Positions 7,929 through 14,794 of a stretch of 64,000 nt of DNA are shown piece by piece. Origin of the DNA: Streptomyces massasporeus. GTDB taxonomy: Bacteria > Actinomycetota > Actinomycetes > Streptomycetales > Streptomycetaceae. The position numbers and the translations under genes were made by a program. The DNA lies in NCBI RefSeq assembly GCF_014648995.1, contig NZ_BMSE01000021.1, positions 1 to 64,000 on the forward strand, written 5' to 3'. Each line of letters opens with the position of its first letter. Position 1 is the first letter of the stretch. The notes below the pieces were generated by a model. The model did no database searches, was not told where the DNA came from, and worked only from the letters and a program-made list of their open reading frames with translations.

Positions 7929-8176
7929 GACATCCCCTGCTTCCGACTCATGACGGGCCTTGCCTGTCTGTCGCGGCTCGTGACGCGCGCTGCGCGCGTG
8001 TCGTGTCCGTCCTGGCTCGCGACGCGTGCTGCTCGCGTGCCCTGTCCGTTCCGGCTCGCGACGCGTGCTGCTCGGGTCCCCTGTCCGTTCCGGCTCGCGA
8101 CGCGTGCTGCTCGGGTCCCCTGTCCGTTCCGGCTCGCGACGCGTGCTGCTCGCGTGCCCTGTCCGCTCCGGCTCAT
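7925..8176 (-). CDS. Possible 83-residue repeat ORF bridging the two ATPase genes
   Basis: The ATG at 8174-8176 overlaps the stop of the upstream ATPase gene (TCATGA). The frame runs 83 codons and its TGA overlaps the start of the next ATPase gene, so it has ATGA coupling at both ends. The predicted product is a 13-residue repeat (TRAARVASRNGQG type), strongly basic and without hydrophobic segments. It is either a genuinely translated coupling peptide or simply repeat DNA that keeps ribosomes moving between the ATPase cistrons. The exact overlap at both ends argues that translation through the array matters. A stable product is doubtful. Confidence 0.3.
   Translation of the reverse strand: MSRSGQGTRAARVASRNGQGTRAARVASRNGQGTRAARVASRNGQGTRAARVASQDGHDTRAARVTSRDRQARPVMSRKQGMS
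7942..8172. repeat. 39-bp tandem array at the ATPase-ATPase junction
   Basis: The unit is 39 bp beginning GTCCGTTCCGGCTCGCGACG. There are about six to seven head-to-tail copies, near-identical between about 8015 and 8160 and degenerate toward 7942. Each unit contains a version of the stop/start junction TCATGA. Inner copies carry TCGCGA instead, so they lack both start and stop. The length is a multiple of three, so the minus-strand frame stays open throughout. Confidence 0.92.
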
Positions 8177-9150
8177 GACACGCCCTGCTCGCGCAGCTCG
8201 CGGGCCAGCTCGTACAGCCCCGCGAGGTCCATGCCCTCGGCGAACAGCGGCAGTTCGTGCAGCGGCAGGCCCAGTTCGGTCAGGACCGCCCGCTGCTCGT
8301 GCTCCAGCGTGTACCGCTCGGCGTACTCCTCGGCCTGCGTGAGCAGCGGGTCCACCAGCCGCTCGGCGTGCCCGCCGCGCCGCGCCCCGCCGAGCCCCGC
8401 GGACGACAGGGACCGCGCGACAGTGGAACGCGGGACCGTCCGTACGAGTTCCAGGTCCGTCTCGTCCAACACCTCCGGCCGGACCATGTTCACGATGATC
8501 CGCCCCACCGGCAGCCGCGCCGAACGCAGCTCGGCGATGCCGTCCACGGTCTCCTGGACGGGCATCTCCTCCAGCAGCGTCACCAGGTGCACGGCCGTCT
8601 CCGGCGACTTCAGCACCCGCATCACGGCCTGCGCCTGATTGTGTATCGGGCCGATCTTGGCGAGGCCCGCGACCTCGTCGTTCACGTTCAGGAAGCGGGT
8701 GATCCGCCCGGTCGGCGGGGCGTCCATGACGACGTAGTCGTACGCGAACCGCCCGCTGCGCTCCTTGCGGCGCACCGCCTCGCACGCCTTGCCGGTCAGG
8801 AGGACGTCTCTGAGGCCGGGCGCGATGGTGGTGGCGAAGTCGATCGCGCCGAGCTTCTTCAGGGCCCGTCCGGCGCTGCCCAGCTTGTAGAACATCTGGA
8901 GGTAGTCCAGAAGGGCCAGTTCGGGGTCGATGGCGAGGGCGTACACCTCCCCGCCCCCGGGTGCTACTGCGATCTTCCGTTCCTCATAAGGCAGCGCCTC
9001 CGTTTCGAAGTGCTGCGCGATGCCCTGACGGCCCTCGACCTCGACGAGAAGCGTCCGCTTCCCCTCCGTGGCCAGGGCCAGCGCTAGGGCCGCGGCCACC
9101 GTGGTCTTGCCGGTACCGCCCTTGCCGCTGACGACCTGGAGCCTGCTCAC
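8173..9150 (-). CDS. ArsA/Get3-like P-loop ATPase (first of pair)
   Basis: A 325-residue ATPase of the same superfamily as its downstream neighbour. The N-terminal deviant Walker A is SGKGGTGKTTVAAALAL (residues 6-22), switch I is VEVEGRQGIAQHF, and switch II is VVMDAPPTGRITRFL. It is shorter and lacks the methionine-rich stretch, so the pair may work as a heterodimer. That is an inference from pairing only. It starts at ATG 9150 near a CTAACC-rich 5' region and is divergent from the DUF4177 gene. The stop overlaps the ATG of the repeat ORF leading to the second ATPase. Confidence 0.88.
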   Translation of the reverse strand: MSRLQVVSGKGGTGKTTVAAALALALATEGKRTLLVEVEGRQGIAQHFETEALPYEERKIAVAPGGGEVYALAIDPELALLDYLQMFYKLGSAGRALKKLGAIDFATTIAPGLRDVLLTGKACEAVRRKERSGRFAYDYVVMDAPPTGRITRFLNVNDEVAGLAKIGPIHNQAQAVMRVLKSPETAVHLVTLLEEMPVQETVDGIAELRSARLPVGRIIVNMVRPEVLDETDLELVRTVPRSTVARSLSSAGLGGARRGGHAERLVDPLLTQAEEYAERYTLEHEQRAVLTELGLPLHELPLFAEGMDLAGLYELARELREQGVS

Positions 9151-9190
9151 GTATTCGAGCCTAACCAGTCCGTGCCCGCGCTACGCGGGA

Positions 9191-9199
9191 GGCTGTGGA
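9191..9199. promoter_or_regulatory. DnaA-box-like 9-mer
   Basis: TGTGGATAA, the exact reverse complement of the TTATCCACA box, lies in the divergent gap between the first ATPase gene and the DUF4177 gene, next to the small palindrome CCCGCG-CTA-CGCGGG. A single box can be chance. A possible role would be DnaA-dependent regulation of the flanking promoters. Confidence 0.3.
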
Positions 9200-9257
9200 T
9201 AACCGGTGCGGTGGTGGGCCGCGTGGCCCCCGCCCGCCAGGGGCTAGAGTCGGCCGC

Positions 9258-9416
9258 ATGACCAAGTGGGAATACTCGACTGTGCCGCTGCTCGTCCACG
9301 CCACGAAGCAGATTCTGGACACCTGGGGCGAGGACGGCTGGGAGCTCGTCCAGGTCGTGCCCGGGCCGAACAACCCCGAGCAGCTCGTGGCCTACCTGAA
9401 GCGGGAGAAGCAGTAG
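9258..9416 (+). CDS. DUF4177 small protein
   Basis: A 52-residue protein containing the DUF4177 core: WEYSTVPLL near the N-terminus, then WGEDGWELVQVVPGP and YLKREKQ. It is a small alpha/beta domain of unknown function, usually one copy per protein. The ATG at 9258 follows a GC-rich leader without a strong ribosome binding site. It overlaps the next gene (TAGTG), so the two are translationally coupled. Confidence 0.85.
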   Translation: MTKWEYSTVPLLVHATKQILDTWGEDGWELVQVVPGPNNPEQLVAYLKREKQ

Positions 9417-9877
9417 TGGGCGCCGTCGAGGCGAAGCTGGCCGAGCTCGGCCTGAGCCTGCCCGCGGTGGTCCCGCCGCTCGCCGCGTACCAGCCGGCCG
9501 TGCAGTCCGGAGCGTACGTCTACACCGCCGGGCAGCTCCCGATGGTGGACGGCAAGCTTCCGGTCACCGGCAAGGTCGGCGCGGAGGTCACCCCGGAGGA
9601 GGCCAAGGAGCTGGCACGCACGTGTGCGCTGAACGCCCTGGCCGCCGTGAAGTCCGTCGCCGGTGACCTGGACCGCATCGCGCGCGTGGTGAAGGTCGTC
9701 GGCTTCGTCGCCTCGGCCTCCGACTTCACGGGCCAGCCCGCGGTGCTGAACGGCGCGAGCGAGCTGCTCGGCGAGGTCCTCGGCGACAAGGGCGTGCACG
9801 CGCGCAGCGCCGTGGGCGTCGCGGTGCTTCCGCTGGACGCCCCGGTCGAGGTCGAGATCCAGGTGGAGCTCGCGTAG
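9416..9877 (+). CDS. RidA-family (YjgF/YER057c) protein
   Basis: A 153-residue member of the RidA/YjgF superfamily in the endoribonuclease L-PSP-like branch. Visible features are YVYTAGQLPMVDGKLPVTGKVG near the N-terminal third (shown in parts, YVYTAGQLP then GKVGAEVTPEEA), ALNALAAVKSVAGDLDRI, and the C-terminal motif VEVEIQVELA. True RidA carries a catalytic arginine near residue 105 in the C-terminal part. Here an Arg occurs in HARSAVGVAVLPLDAPVEVE, the family's usual position. The likely role is hydrolysis of reactive enamine/imine intermediates, but this longer branch is not well characterised. The GTG start at 9416 overlaps the DUF4177 stop. Confidence 0.85.
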   Translation: MGAVEAKLAELGLSLPAVVPPLAAYQPAVQSGAYVYTAGQLPMVDGKLPVTGKVGAEVTPEEAKELARTCALNALAAVKSVAGDLDRIARVVKVVGFVASASDFTGQPAVLNGASELLGEVLGDKGVHARSAVGVAVLPLDAPVEVEIQVELA

Positions 9878-9983
9878 CACCCCGCCGCGCACCCCGTACC
9901 CCGCCCTCTTCGATGGCCCCAGCTGCGGATTCCGTCCCCGGGGCCACTCGAACATCCGCCCGTCACGGGATAGCCTCGCGCCC

Positions 9984-10853
9984 ATGGCGAACGGTCAGTG
10001 GTACCCCCCGGAGTGGCCGGACCGCATCCGCGCGCTCGCGGCCGGCACCCTCACCCCGGTGACCCCGAAGCGCGCGGCCACCGTCATGCTCCTGAAGGAC
10101 ACGGGCAGCGGCCCCGCCGTCCACATGCTGCGCAGACGCGCCTCCATGGCCTTCGCCGGAGGCGCGTACGCGTATCCGGGCGGCGGCGTCGATCCGCGCG
10201 ACGACGACCACCACGTCCGCTGGGCGGGCCCCACGCGCGCGTGGTGGGCCGATCGGCTCGGCGTCGACGAGACGGCGGCCCAGGCGATCGTCTGCGCGGC
10301 CGTGCGCGAGACGTACGAGGAGGCGGGCGTGCTGCTCGCCGGACCGGCGGCCGACTCGGTCGTGGGTGACACCACGGGAGCCGACTGGGAGACCGACCGG
10401 GCCGCCCTGGTCGCCCGGGACCTGTCCTTCGCGGAGTTCCTGGACCGGCGCGGCCTGGTCCTGCGCTCCGACCTGCTGGGCGCCTGGACCCGCTGGATCA
10501 CCCCGGAGTTCGAGGCCCGCCGCTACGACACCTGGTTCTTCGTGGCCGCGCTCCCCGAGGGGCAGCGCACCCGCAACGCCTCCACGGAGGCCGACCGCAC
10601 GGTGTGGATCACCCCGCGCGAGGCGGCGGCCGGGTACGACAAGGGTGAGCTGCTGATGATGCCGCCGACGATCGCGACCCTGCGCCAGCTGACGGCGTAC
10701 GAGACGGCCGCCGGGGCGCTCGACGCCGCCCCGGGGCGCGACCTCACCCCCGTCCTGGCCACCGCCCGCCTGGTCGACGGCGAGCTCGTGCTCTCCTGGC
10801 CGGGCCACGACGAGTTCACCAAGCACATCCCGACCGGTGGAGCCACCGCATGA
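9984..10853 (+). CDS. Nudix hydrolase (NUDT19-like)
   Basis: A 289-residue Nudix protein. The Nudix box is split by an insertion: GGGVDPRD (about 63-70) then, after about 37 residues, AAVRETYEEAGVLLAG. That split arrangement and the length are typical of the NUDT19/RP2p-like branch rather than MutT. The substrate is likely CoA-type or another nucleoside diphosphate, an inference. Its stop overlaps the ATG of the MBL hydrolase gene (ATGA), so the two are coupled. Confidence 0.85.
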   Translation: MANGQWYPPEWPDRIRALAAGTLTPVTPKRAATVMLLKDTGSGPAVHMLRRRASMAFAGGAYAYPGGGVDPRDDDHHVRWAGPTRAWWADRLGVDETAAQAIVCAAVRETYEEAGVLLAGPAADSVVGDTTGADWETDRAALVARDLSFAEFLDRRGLVLRSDLLGAWTRWITPEFEARRYDTWFFVAALPEGQRTRNASTEADRTVWITPREAAAGYDKGELLMMPPTIATLRQLTAYETAAGALDAAPGRDLTPVLATARLVDGELVLSWPGHDEFTKHIPTGGATA

Positions 10854-11680
10854 CGGACGCAAGCGCCCTTCCCGGCCAGCCCCGCGGCGGGGTCCTCTCG
10901 GGGCCCGCCACCGCGCGGGCCGTCAACGTCCTGGCCCCCAACGCGTCGGCGATGACCCTGGACGGCACGAACACCTGGATCGTCGCCGAGCCCGACTCGG
11001 ACCTGGCCGTGGTGATCGACCCGGGGCCGCTGGACGACGAGCACCTGCGCCGGGTTCTCGCCACGGCCGAACAGGCAGGCCGACGCGTCGCTCTGACCCT
11101 GCTGACGCACGGCCACCCCGACCACGCGGAGGGCGCCGCCCGTTTCGCCGAGCTGTCCGGCACCCGCGTGCGTGCCCTCGACCCGGCACTGCGGCTGGGC
11201 GAAGAGGGCCTGACCGCCGGAGACGTGATCACGACCGGCGGGCTGGAACTGCGCGTCGTGCCGACCCCCGGCCACACCGCCGACTCCCTCTCCTTCCACC
11301 TCCCGGCCGACCGGGCGGTCCTCACCGGCGACACGATCCTCGGTCGCGGCACGACGGTCGTGGCCCACCCCGACGGCCGCCTCGGCGACTACCTGGACTC
11401 CCTGCGCCGCTTGCGCTCGCTCACGGTCGACGACGGCGTCCACACCGTCCTGCCGGGCCACGGCCCGGTCCTGGACGACGCCCAGGGCGTCGTCGAGTAC
11501 TACCTCGCCCACCGCGCCACCCGCCTCGCCCAGGTCGAGACGGCCGTCGAGGACGGCTACCGCACCCCTGCGCAGGTCGTCGCCCACGTCTACGCCGACG
11601 TGGACCGCTCCCTGTGGCCTGCGGCGGAACTGTCGGTACGGGCCCAGCTGGACTACCTGGAGGAGCACGGGCTCATCTGA
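10850..11680 (+). CDS. MBL-fold metallo-hydrolase (LACTB2/glyoxalase II-like)
   Basis: A 276-residue metallo-beta-lactamase-fold protein. The metal motif LTHGHPDHAEGA (HxHxDH) is near residue 85, the second histidine is in PTPGHTADSLSF, the aspartate in LTGDTILGRGT, and the distal histidine in VLPGHGPVL. The C-terminal domain (VEYYLAHRATRLAQVE onward, winged-helix-like) matches the LACTB2 type. From established knowledge, such enzymes act as RNases or thioesterases. The substrate here is unknown. It is translationally coupled to the Nudix gene and ends before a strong bidirectional terminator shared with crp. Confidence 0.85.
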   Translation: MTDASALPGQPRGGVLSGPATARAVNVLAPNASAMTLDGTNTWIVAEPDSDLAVVIDPGPLDDEHLRRVLATAEQAGRRVALTLLTHGHPDHAEGAARFAELSGTRVRALDPALRLGEEGLTAGDVITTGGLELRVVPTPGHTADSLSFHLPADRAVLTGDTILGRGTTVVAHPDGRLGDYLDSLRRLRSLTVDDGVHTVLPGHGPVLDDAQGVVEYYLAHRATRLAQVETAVEDGYRTPAQVVAHVYADVDRSLWPAAELSVRAQLDYLEEHGLI

Positions 11681-11698
11681 CCGTGCGCGGATACGACG

Positions 11699-11731
11699 TC
11701 GGGCCCCGTCTCGTGAGGAGACGGGGCCCGA
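11699..11731. terminator. Bidirectional terminator between the MBL gene and crp
   Basis: Perfect 14-bp stem TCGGGCCCCGTCTC/GAGACGGGGCCCGA with a 5-nt loop. It lies midway between the two convergent stops. Confidence 0.95.
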
Positions 11732-11754
11732 TGACGTACGGGAGGGTGTGCGCG

Positions 11755-12429
11755 TCAGCGCGAGCGCTTCGCGAGGCGCTCCACGTCCAGGAGGATCACC
11801 GCGCGGGCCTCCAGGCGCAGCCAGCCGCGCTGGGCGAAGTCCGCGAGGGCCTTGTTGACCGTCTCGCGGGACGCGCCCACGAGTTGGGCCAGCTCCTCCT
11901 GCGTGAGGTCGTGCACGACGTGGATGCCCTCCTCGGACTGCACGCCGAACCGGCGCGACAGGTCGAGCAGGGCGCGGGCGACGCGGCCCGGGACGTCCGA
12001 GAAGACGAGGTCGGACATCGCGTCGTTGGTCTTGCGCAACCGGCGCGCGACGGCGCGCAGGAGCGCCGTGGCCACCTCCGGGCGGGCGTTCAGCCAGGGC
12101 TGGAGGTCGCCGTGGCCGAGGCCGAGCAGCTTGACCTCGGTCAGTGCCGTGGCGGTCGCGGTGCGCGGGCCCGGGTCGAACAGCGAGAGCTCACCGATGA
12201 GCTCGCCGGGGCCGACCACGGCCAGCATGTTCTCGCGACCGTCGGGGGACGTGCGGTGGAGCTTCACCTTGCCCTCCGTGACCACGTACAGGCGGTCACC
12301 GGGGTCGCCCTCATGGAACAGCGAGTCACCGCGGGCGAGGGTCACCTCACTCATGGAGGCGCGGAGCTCCGCGGCCTGCTCGTCATCGAGCGCCGCGAAG
12401 AGCGGATTGCGCCGCAGAACGTCGTCCAC
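11755..12429 (-). CDS. crp: Crp/Fnr-family regulator Crp
   Basis: A 224-residue cAMP-receptor-type regulator. The N-terminal cyclic-nucleotide-binding beta-roll includes the phosphate-binding cassette GELIGELSLFDPGPRTATAT. Next come the dimerisation helix (ATALLRAVARRLRKTND) and a C-terminal winged HTH with recognition motif TQEELAQLVGASRETVNKAL. From established knowledge, Streptomyces Crp controls germination and secondary metabolism. The GTG at 12429 is chosen because AGGAGAG lies 5 bases upstream and it gives the 224-residue length of the S. coelicolor protein. An upstream ATG at 12498 lacks a ribosome site. A Crp-type palindrome lies about 90 bp upstream, which suggests autoregulation. 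Confidence 0.95.
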   Translation of the reverse strand: MDDVLRRNPLFAALDDEQAAELRASMSEVTLARGDSLFHEGDPGDRLYVVTEGKVKLHRTSPDGRENMLAVVGPGELIGELSLFDPGPRTATATALTEVKLLGLGHGDLQPWLNARPEVATALLRAVARRLRKTNDAMSDLVFSDVPGRVARALLDLSRRFGVQSEEGIHVVHDLTQEELAQLVGASRETVNKALADFAQRGWLRLEARAVILLDVERLAKRSR

Positions 12430-12518
12430 GAGTTCTCTCCTATTCGACCTGCTCAGGGGATCTTGCTCCCCCGTGTACCGAGGGACCGTGGTGCCCATTT
12501 TGTCGGGCGGTCCAAACA

Positions 12519-12533
12519 GTGTGATCTGTCACA
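12519..12533. promoter_or_regulatory. Candidate Crp-binding site
   Basis: The sequence GTG-TGATCT-GTCAC fits the GTG(N6)GNCAC pattern reported for Streptomyces Crp. It is part of the longer palindrome TGTGATCTGTCACA. It sits between the divergent crp (start 12429) and nth genes and could act on both. Confidence 0.7.
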
Positions 12534-12680
12534 AGGATGCCGCACACGTGTCCCGGGGTACGCGGCAGGGGTCCAATTGGGCGCCGATCTTCAGGGGCCG
12601 GGGCGGATGTCGGTGCCGGGCCTTAGGCTGGCCGGGTGTCCAAATCGCCGGTGAGAGCACAGGCCGAGGGGGCTGCGCGG

Positions 12681-13895
12681 GTGGTTGTACGTCGCGATTC
12701 CGCTGTGGGCGAACAGAGCCCCGATGGCGGTAGGAAAACGACGAAAGAGAACAAGACGGAACCGGTGAAGAAGGCGGCTTCCGTGAAGAAGCCGGCGTCC
12801 GCGAAGGGCGCCGCGTCTGCGAAGAAGACGGCCTCCGTGAAGGGCGCCGCGTCTGCGAAGAAGACGGCCTCCGTGAAGAAGACGGCCTCCGTGAAGAAGA
12901 CGGCCTCCGTGAAGGGCGCCGCGTCTGAAAAGGAGACGGTCGCGAAGAAGGCCGCGTCCGCCACGAAGGCCGCTTCCAAGACCTCTGCCGCCAAGAAGGC
13001 CTCGAAGGGTGCCGCCCTGAAGAAGGCGCCCGCCGCCAAGAAGGTCGCGGTCGCGCCCAAGAAGGCCACCGCCCGTCTCAAGGGCACCGCACCCGCCAAG
13101 GCCGTCGTCCACCCGCCGGGCGACGAGTCGCCCACCGCACTGGTCCGCCGGGCCCGCCGGATCAACCGCGAGCTCGCCGAGGTGTTCCCGTACGCCCACC
13201 CCGAGCTGGACTTCGAGAATCCCTTCCAACTGGTCGTCGCCACGGTCCTGTCCGCCCAGACGACCGACCTGCGCGTCAATCAGACGACACCCTCCCTCTT
13301 CGCCAAGTACCCGACCCCGGAGGACCTGGCCGCCGCCAACCCCGAGGAGGTGGAGGAGATCCTCCGCCCGTGCGGCTTCTTCCGGGCCAAGACGAAGTCG
13401 GTCATAGGGCTTTCGAAGGCCTTGGTGGAGGACTTCGGGGGCGAGGTGCCCGGCCGGCTGGAGGACCTGGTCAAGTTGCCCGGCGTCGGCCGCAAAACCG
13501 CGTTCGTCGTGCTCGGCAACGCCTTCGGCCGCCCCGGCATCACCGTCGACACGCACTTCCAGCGCCTGGTGCGCCGCTGGCGATGGACCGGCGAGACCGA
13601 CCCGGACAAGATCGAGGCCGCCATCGGCGCGCTCTTCCCGAAGAGCGACTGGACGGATCTGTCGCACCACGTCATCTGGCACGGCCGCCGCATCTGCCAC
13701 GCCCGCAAGCCCGCGTGCGGCGCCTGCCCGATCGCCCCGCTCTGCCCGGCCTACGGCCAGGGCGAGACCGACCCGGAGAAGGCGAAGAAGCTCCTCAAGT
13801 ACGAGAAGGGCGGCTTCCCCGGGCAGCGTCTGAAGCCCCCACAGGCCTACCTGGACGCGGGCGGCAAACCGGCGCCGCCGCTGGGGGCCGGATGA
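12681..13895 (+). CDS. nth: Endonuclease III with a lysine-rich N-terminal tail
   Basis: A 404-residue DNA glycosylase/AP lyase. The catalytic part starts near the RRARRINRELAEVF segment. It has the helix-hairpin-helix with catalytic Lys (LPGVGRKTA), the catalytic Asp (TVDTHFQRLVRR), and the four-cysteine cluster loop CHARKPACGACPIAPLC (Cx6Cx2Cx5C). Ahead of it are about 140 residues of A/K/T/S repeats resembling histone H1 or the HupS tail, likely a non-specific DNA tether. The GTG at 12681 has GAGGGGG 8 bases upstream. In-frame GTGs at 12651 and 12636 are alternatives. It is divergent from crp. Its stop overlaps a short open frame that leads to the next Nudix gene. Confidence 0.9.
   Translation: MVVRRDSAVGEQSPDGGRKTTKENKTEPVKKAASVKKPASAKGAASAKKTASVKGAASAKKTASVKKTASVKKTASVKGAASEKETVAKKAASATKAASKTSAAKKASKGAALKKAPAAKKVAVAPKKATARLKGTAPAKAVVHPPGDESPTALVRRARRINRELAEVFPYAHPELDFENPFQLVVATVLSAQTTDLRVNQTTPSLFAKYPTPEDLAAANPEEVEEILRPCGFFRAKTKSVIGLSKALVEDFGGEVPGRLEDLVKLPGVGRKTAFVVLGNAFGRPGITVDTHFQRLVRRWRWTGETDPDKIEAAIGALFPKSDWTDLSHHVIWHGRRICHARKPACGACPIAPLCPAYGQGETDPEKAKKLLKYEKGGFPGQRLKPPQAYLDAGGKPAPPLGAG
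12765..12930 (+). repeat. In-frame A/K/T repeats in nth
   Basis: Two perfect 36-bp copies at 12804-12839 and 12840-12875 encode KGAASAKKTASV. They are followed by 18-bp copies of KKTASV and a third partial KGAAS. All units are multiples of three, so the array changes tail length without breaking the gene. Confidence 0.9.
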
Positions 13896-14089
13896 GCTGC
13901 CCGCAGCATCCGACGCGCCGCCCGAGCGGCCCGGCGTGCGACGGGAAGAGCCCCACGCGCCATCAGAAGAACCCCACGCGCCATCCGAAGAACCCCACGC
14001 GCCGCCCGTTCAGGGGATCCCGGGCGTTCGCGGAACGATCTCGGACCCGTCGTGCGTTGGATGCGGCAGGACGACGGGGGTGGCGATGA
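13892..14089 (+). CDS. Possible 65-residue bridging ORF between nth and the Nudix gene
   Basis: The ATG at 13892 overlaps the nth stop (ATGA). The frame ends in TGA 14087-14089, overlapping the ATG (14086) of the Nudix gene. The product is basic, with three repeats of the type KNPTRHP, and no known fold. As at 7925-8176, an open frame fills the gap between two genes exactly. Translation is plausible through coupling, but a functional protein is doubtful. Confidence 0.3.
   Translation: MSCPQHPTRRPSGPACDGKSPTRHQKNPTRHPKNPTRRPFRGSRAFAERSRTRRALDAAGRRGWR
13945..14007 (+). repeat. Three tandem 21-bp units after nth
   Basis: Copies of GAAGAACCCCACGCGCCATC(C) start at 13945, 13966 and 13987. The 21-bp length keeps the bridging frame open. 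Confidence 0.9.
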
Positions 14090-14781
14090 CGCGTGCGAGC
14101 GACACACAGGGCGGCCCGGTGGCGCTGAGCAAGGACGGGCTGCCCGGCTGGCTGGACCCGGTGGTGCACGCCGTGGAGACCGTCCGGCCGAGGCAGCTGA
14201 GCCGGTTCCTGCCCCCGGAGGACGGGGCGGGGCGGCAGTCCGCCGTGCTGGTCCTGTTCGGCGAAGGGGTGCACGGCCCGGAGCTGCTGCTCATGGAGCG
14301 TGCGACCTCCCTGCGCTCGCACGCCGGCCAGCCCTCCTTCCCGGGCGGCGCCCTCGACCCGGAGGACGGCGACCCTTACGGCGACGGTCCGCTGCGGGCC
14401 GCCCTGCGCGAGGCGGAGGAGGAGACCGGCCTGGACCCCTCCGGCGTCCAGCTCTTCGGCGTCCTGCCCCGGCTCTACATCCCGGTCAGCGGCTTCGTCG
14501 TCACACCCGTGCTGGGCTGGTGGCGCGAGCCGAGCCCGGTCGGCGTCGTCGATCCGAACGAGACCGCCCGGGTCTTCACCGTCCCCGTGGTGGATCTCAC
14601 GGATCCCGCCAACCGAGCGACCACCGTCCACCCCAGCGGCCACCGAGGTCCGGCATTTCTGGTCGAATCGGCCCTTGTCTGGGGTTTCACGGCCGGAATC
14701 ATCGACCGGCTGCTGCACTTCGCGGGTTGGGAGCGGCCCTGGGACCGGGAGAAGCAGGTCCCGCTCGACTGGCGCGCATGA
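14086..14781 (+). CDS. Nudix hydrolase, CoA pyrophosphatase type
   Basis: A 231-residue Nudix protein. The upstream UPF0035 signature of CoA pyrophosphatases, LLMERATSLRSHAGQPSFPGG (read as LLMERATSLRSHAGQ then SFPGG), runs into the Nudix box GGALDPEDGD...AALREAEEETGLDP. It is therefore expected to cleave CoA or its oxidised derivatives to phosphopantetheine and 3',5'-ADP, like NUDT7 and NUDT8. The ATG at 14086 follows ACGGGGGTGG. GTG 14080 is an alternative. It precedes the MarP-like gene by 13 bp and probably shares its transcript. Confidence 0.88.
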   Translation: MTRASDTQGGPVALSKDGLPGWLDPVVHAVETVRPRQLSRFLPPEDGAGRQSAVLVLFGEGVHGPELLLMERATSLRSHAGQPSFPGGALDPEDGDPYGDGPLRAALREAEEETGLDPSGVQLFGVLPRLYIPVSGFVVTPVLGWWREPSPVGVVDPNETARVFTVPVVDLTDPANRATTVHPSGHRGPAFLVESALVWGFTAGIIDRLLHFAGWERPWDREKQVPLDWRA

Positions 14782-14794
14782 CAGGGTGGCCTCC

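Noticed and set aside
7942..8172. CRISPR array
   Set aside because: The 39-bp units are contiguous with no unique spacers, and there are no cas genes. The same applies to 63313-63525.
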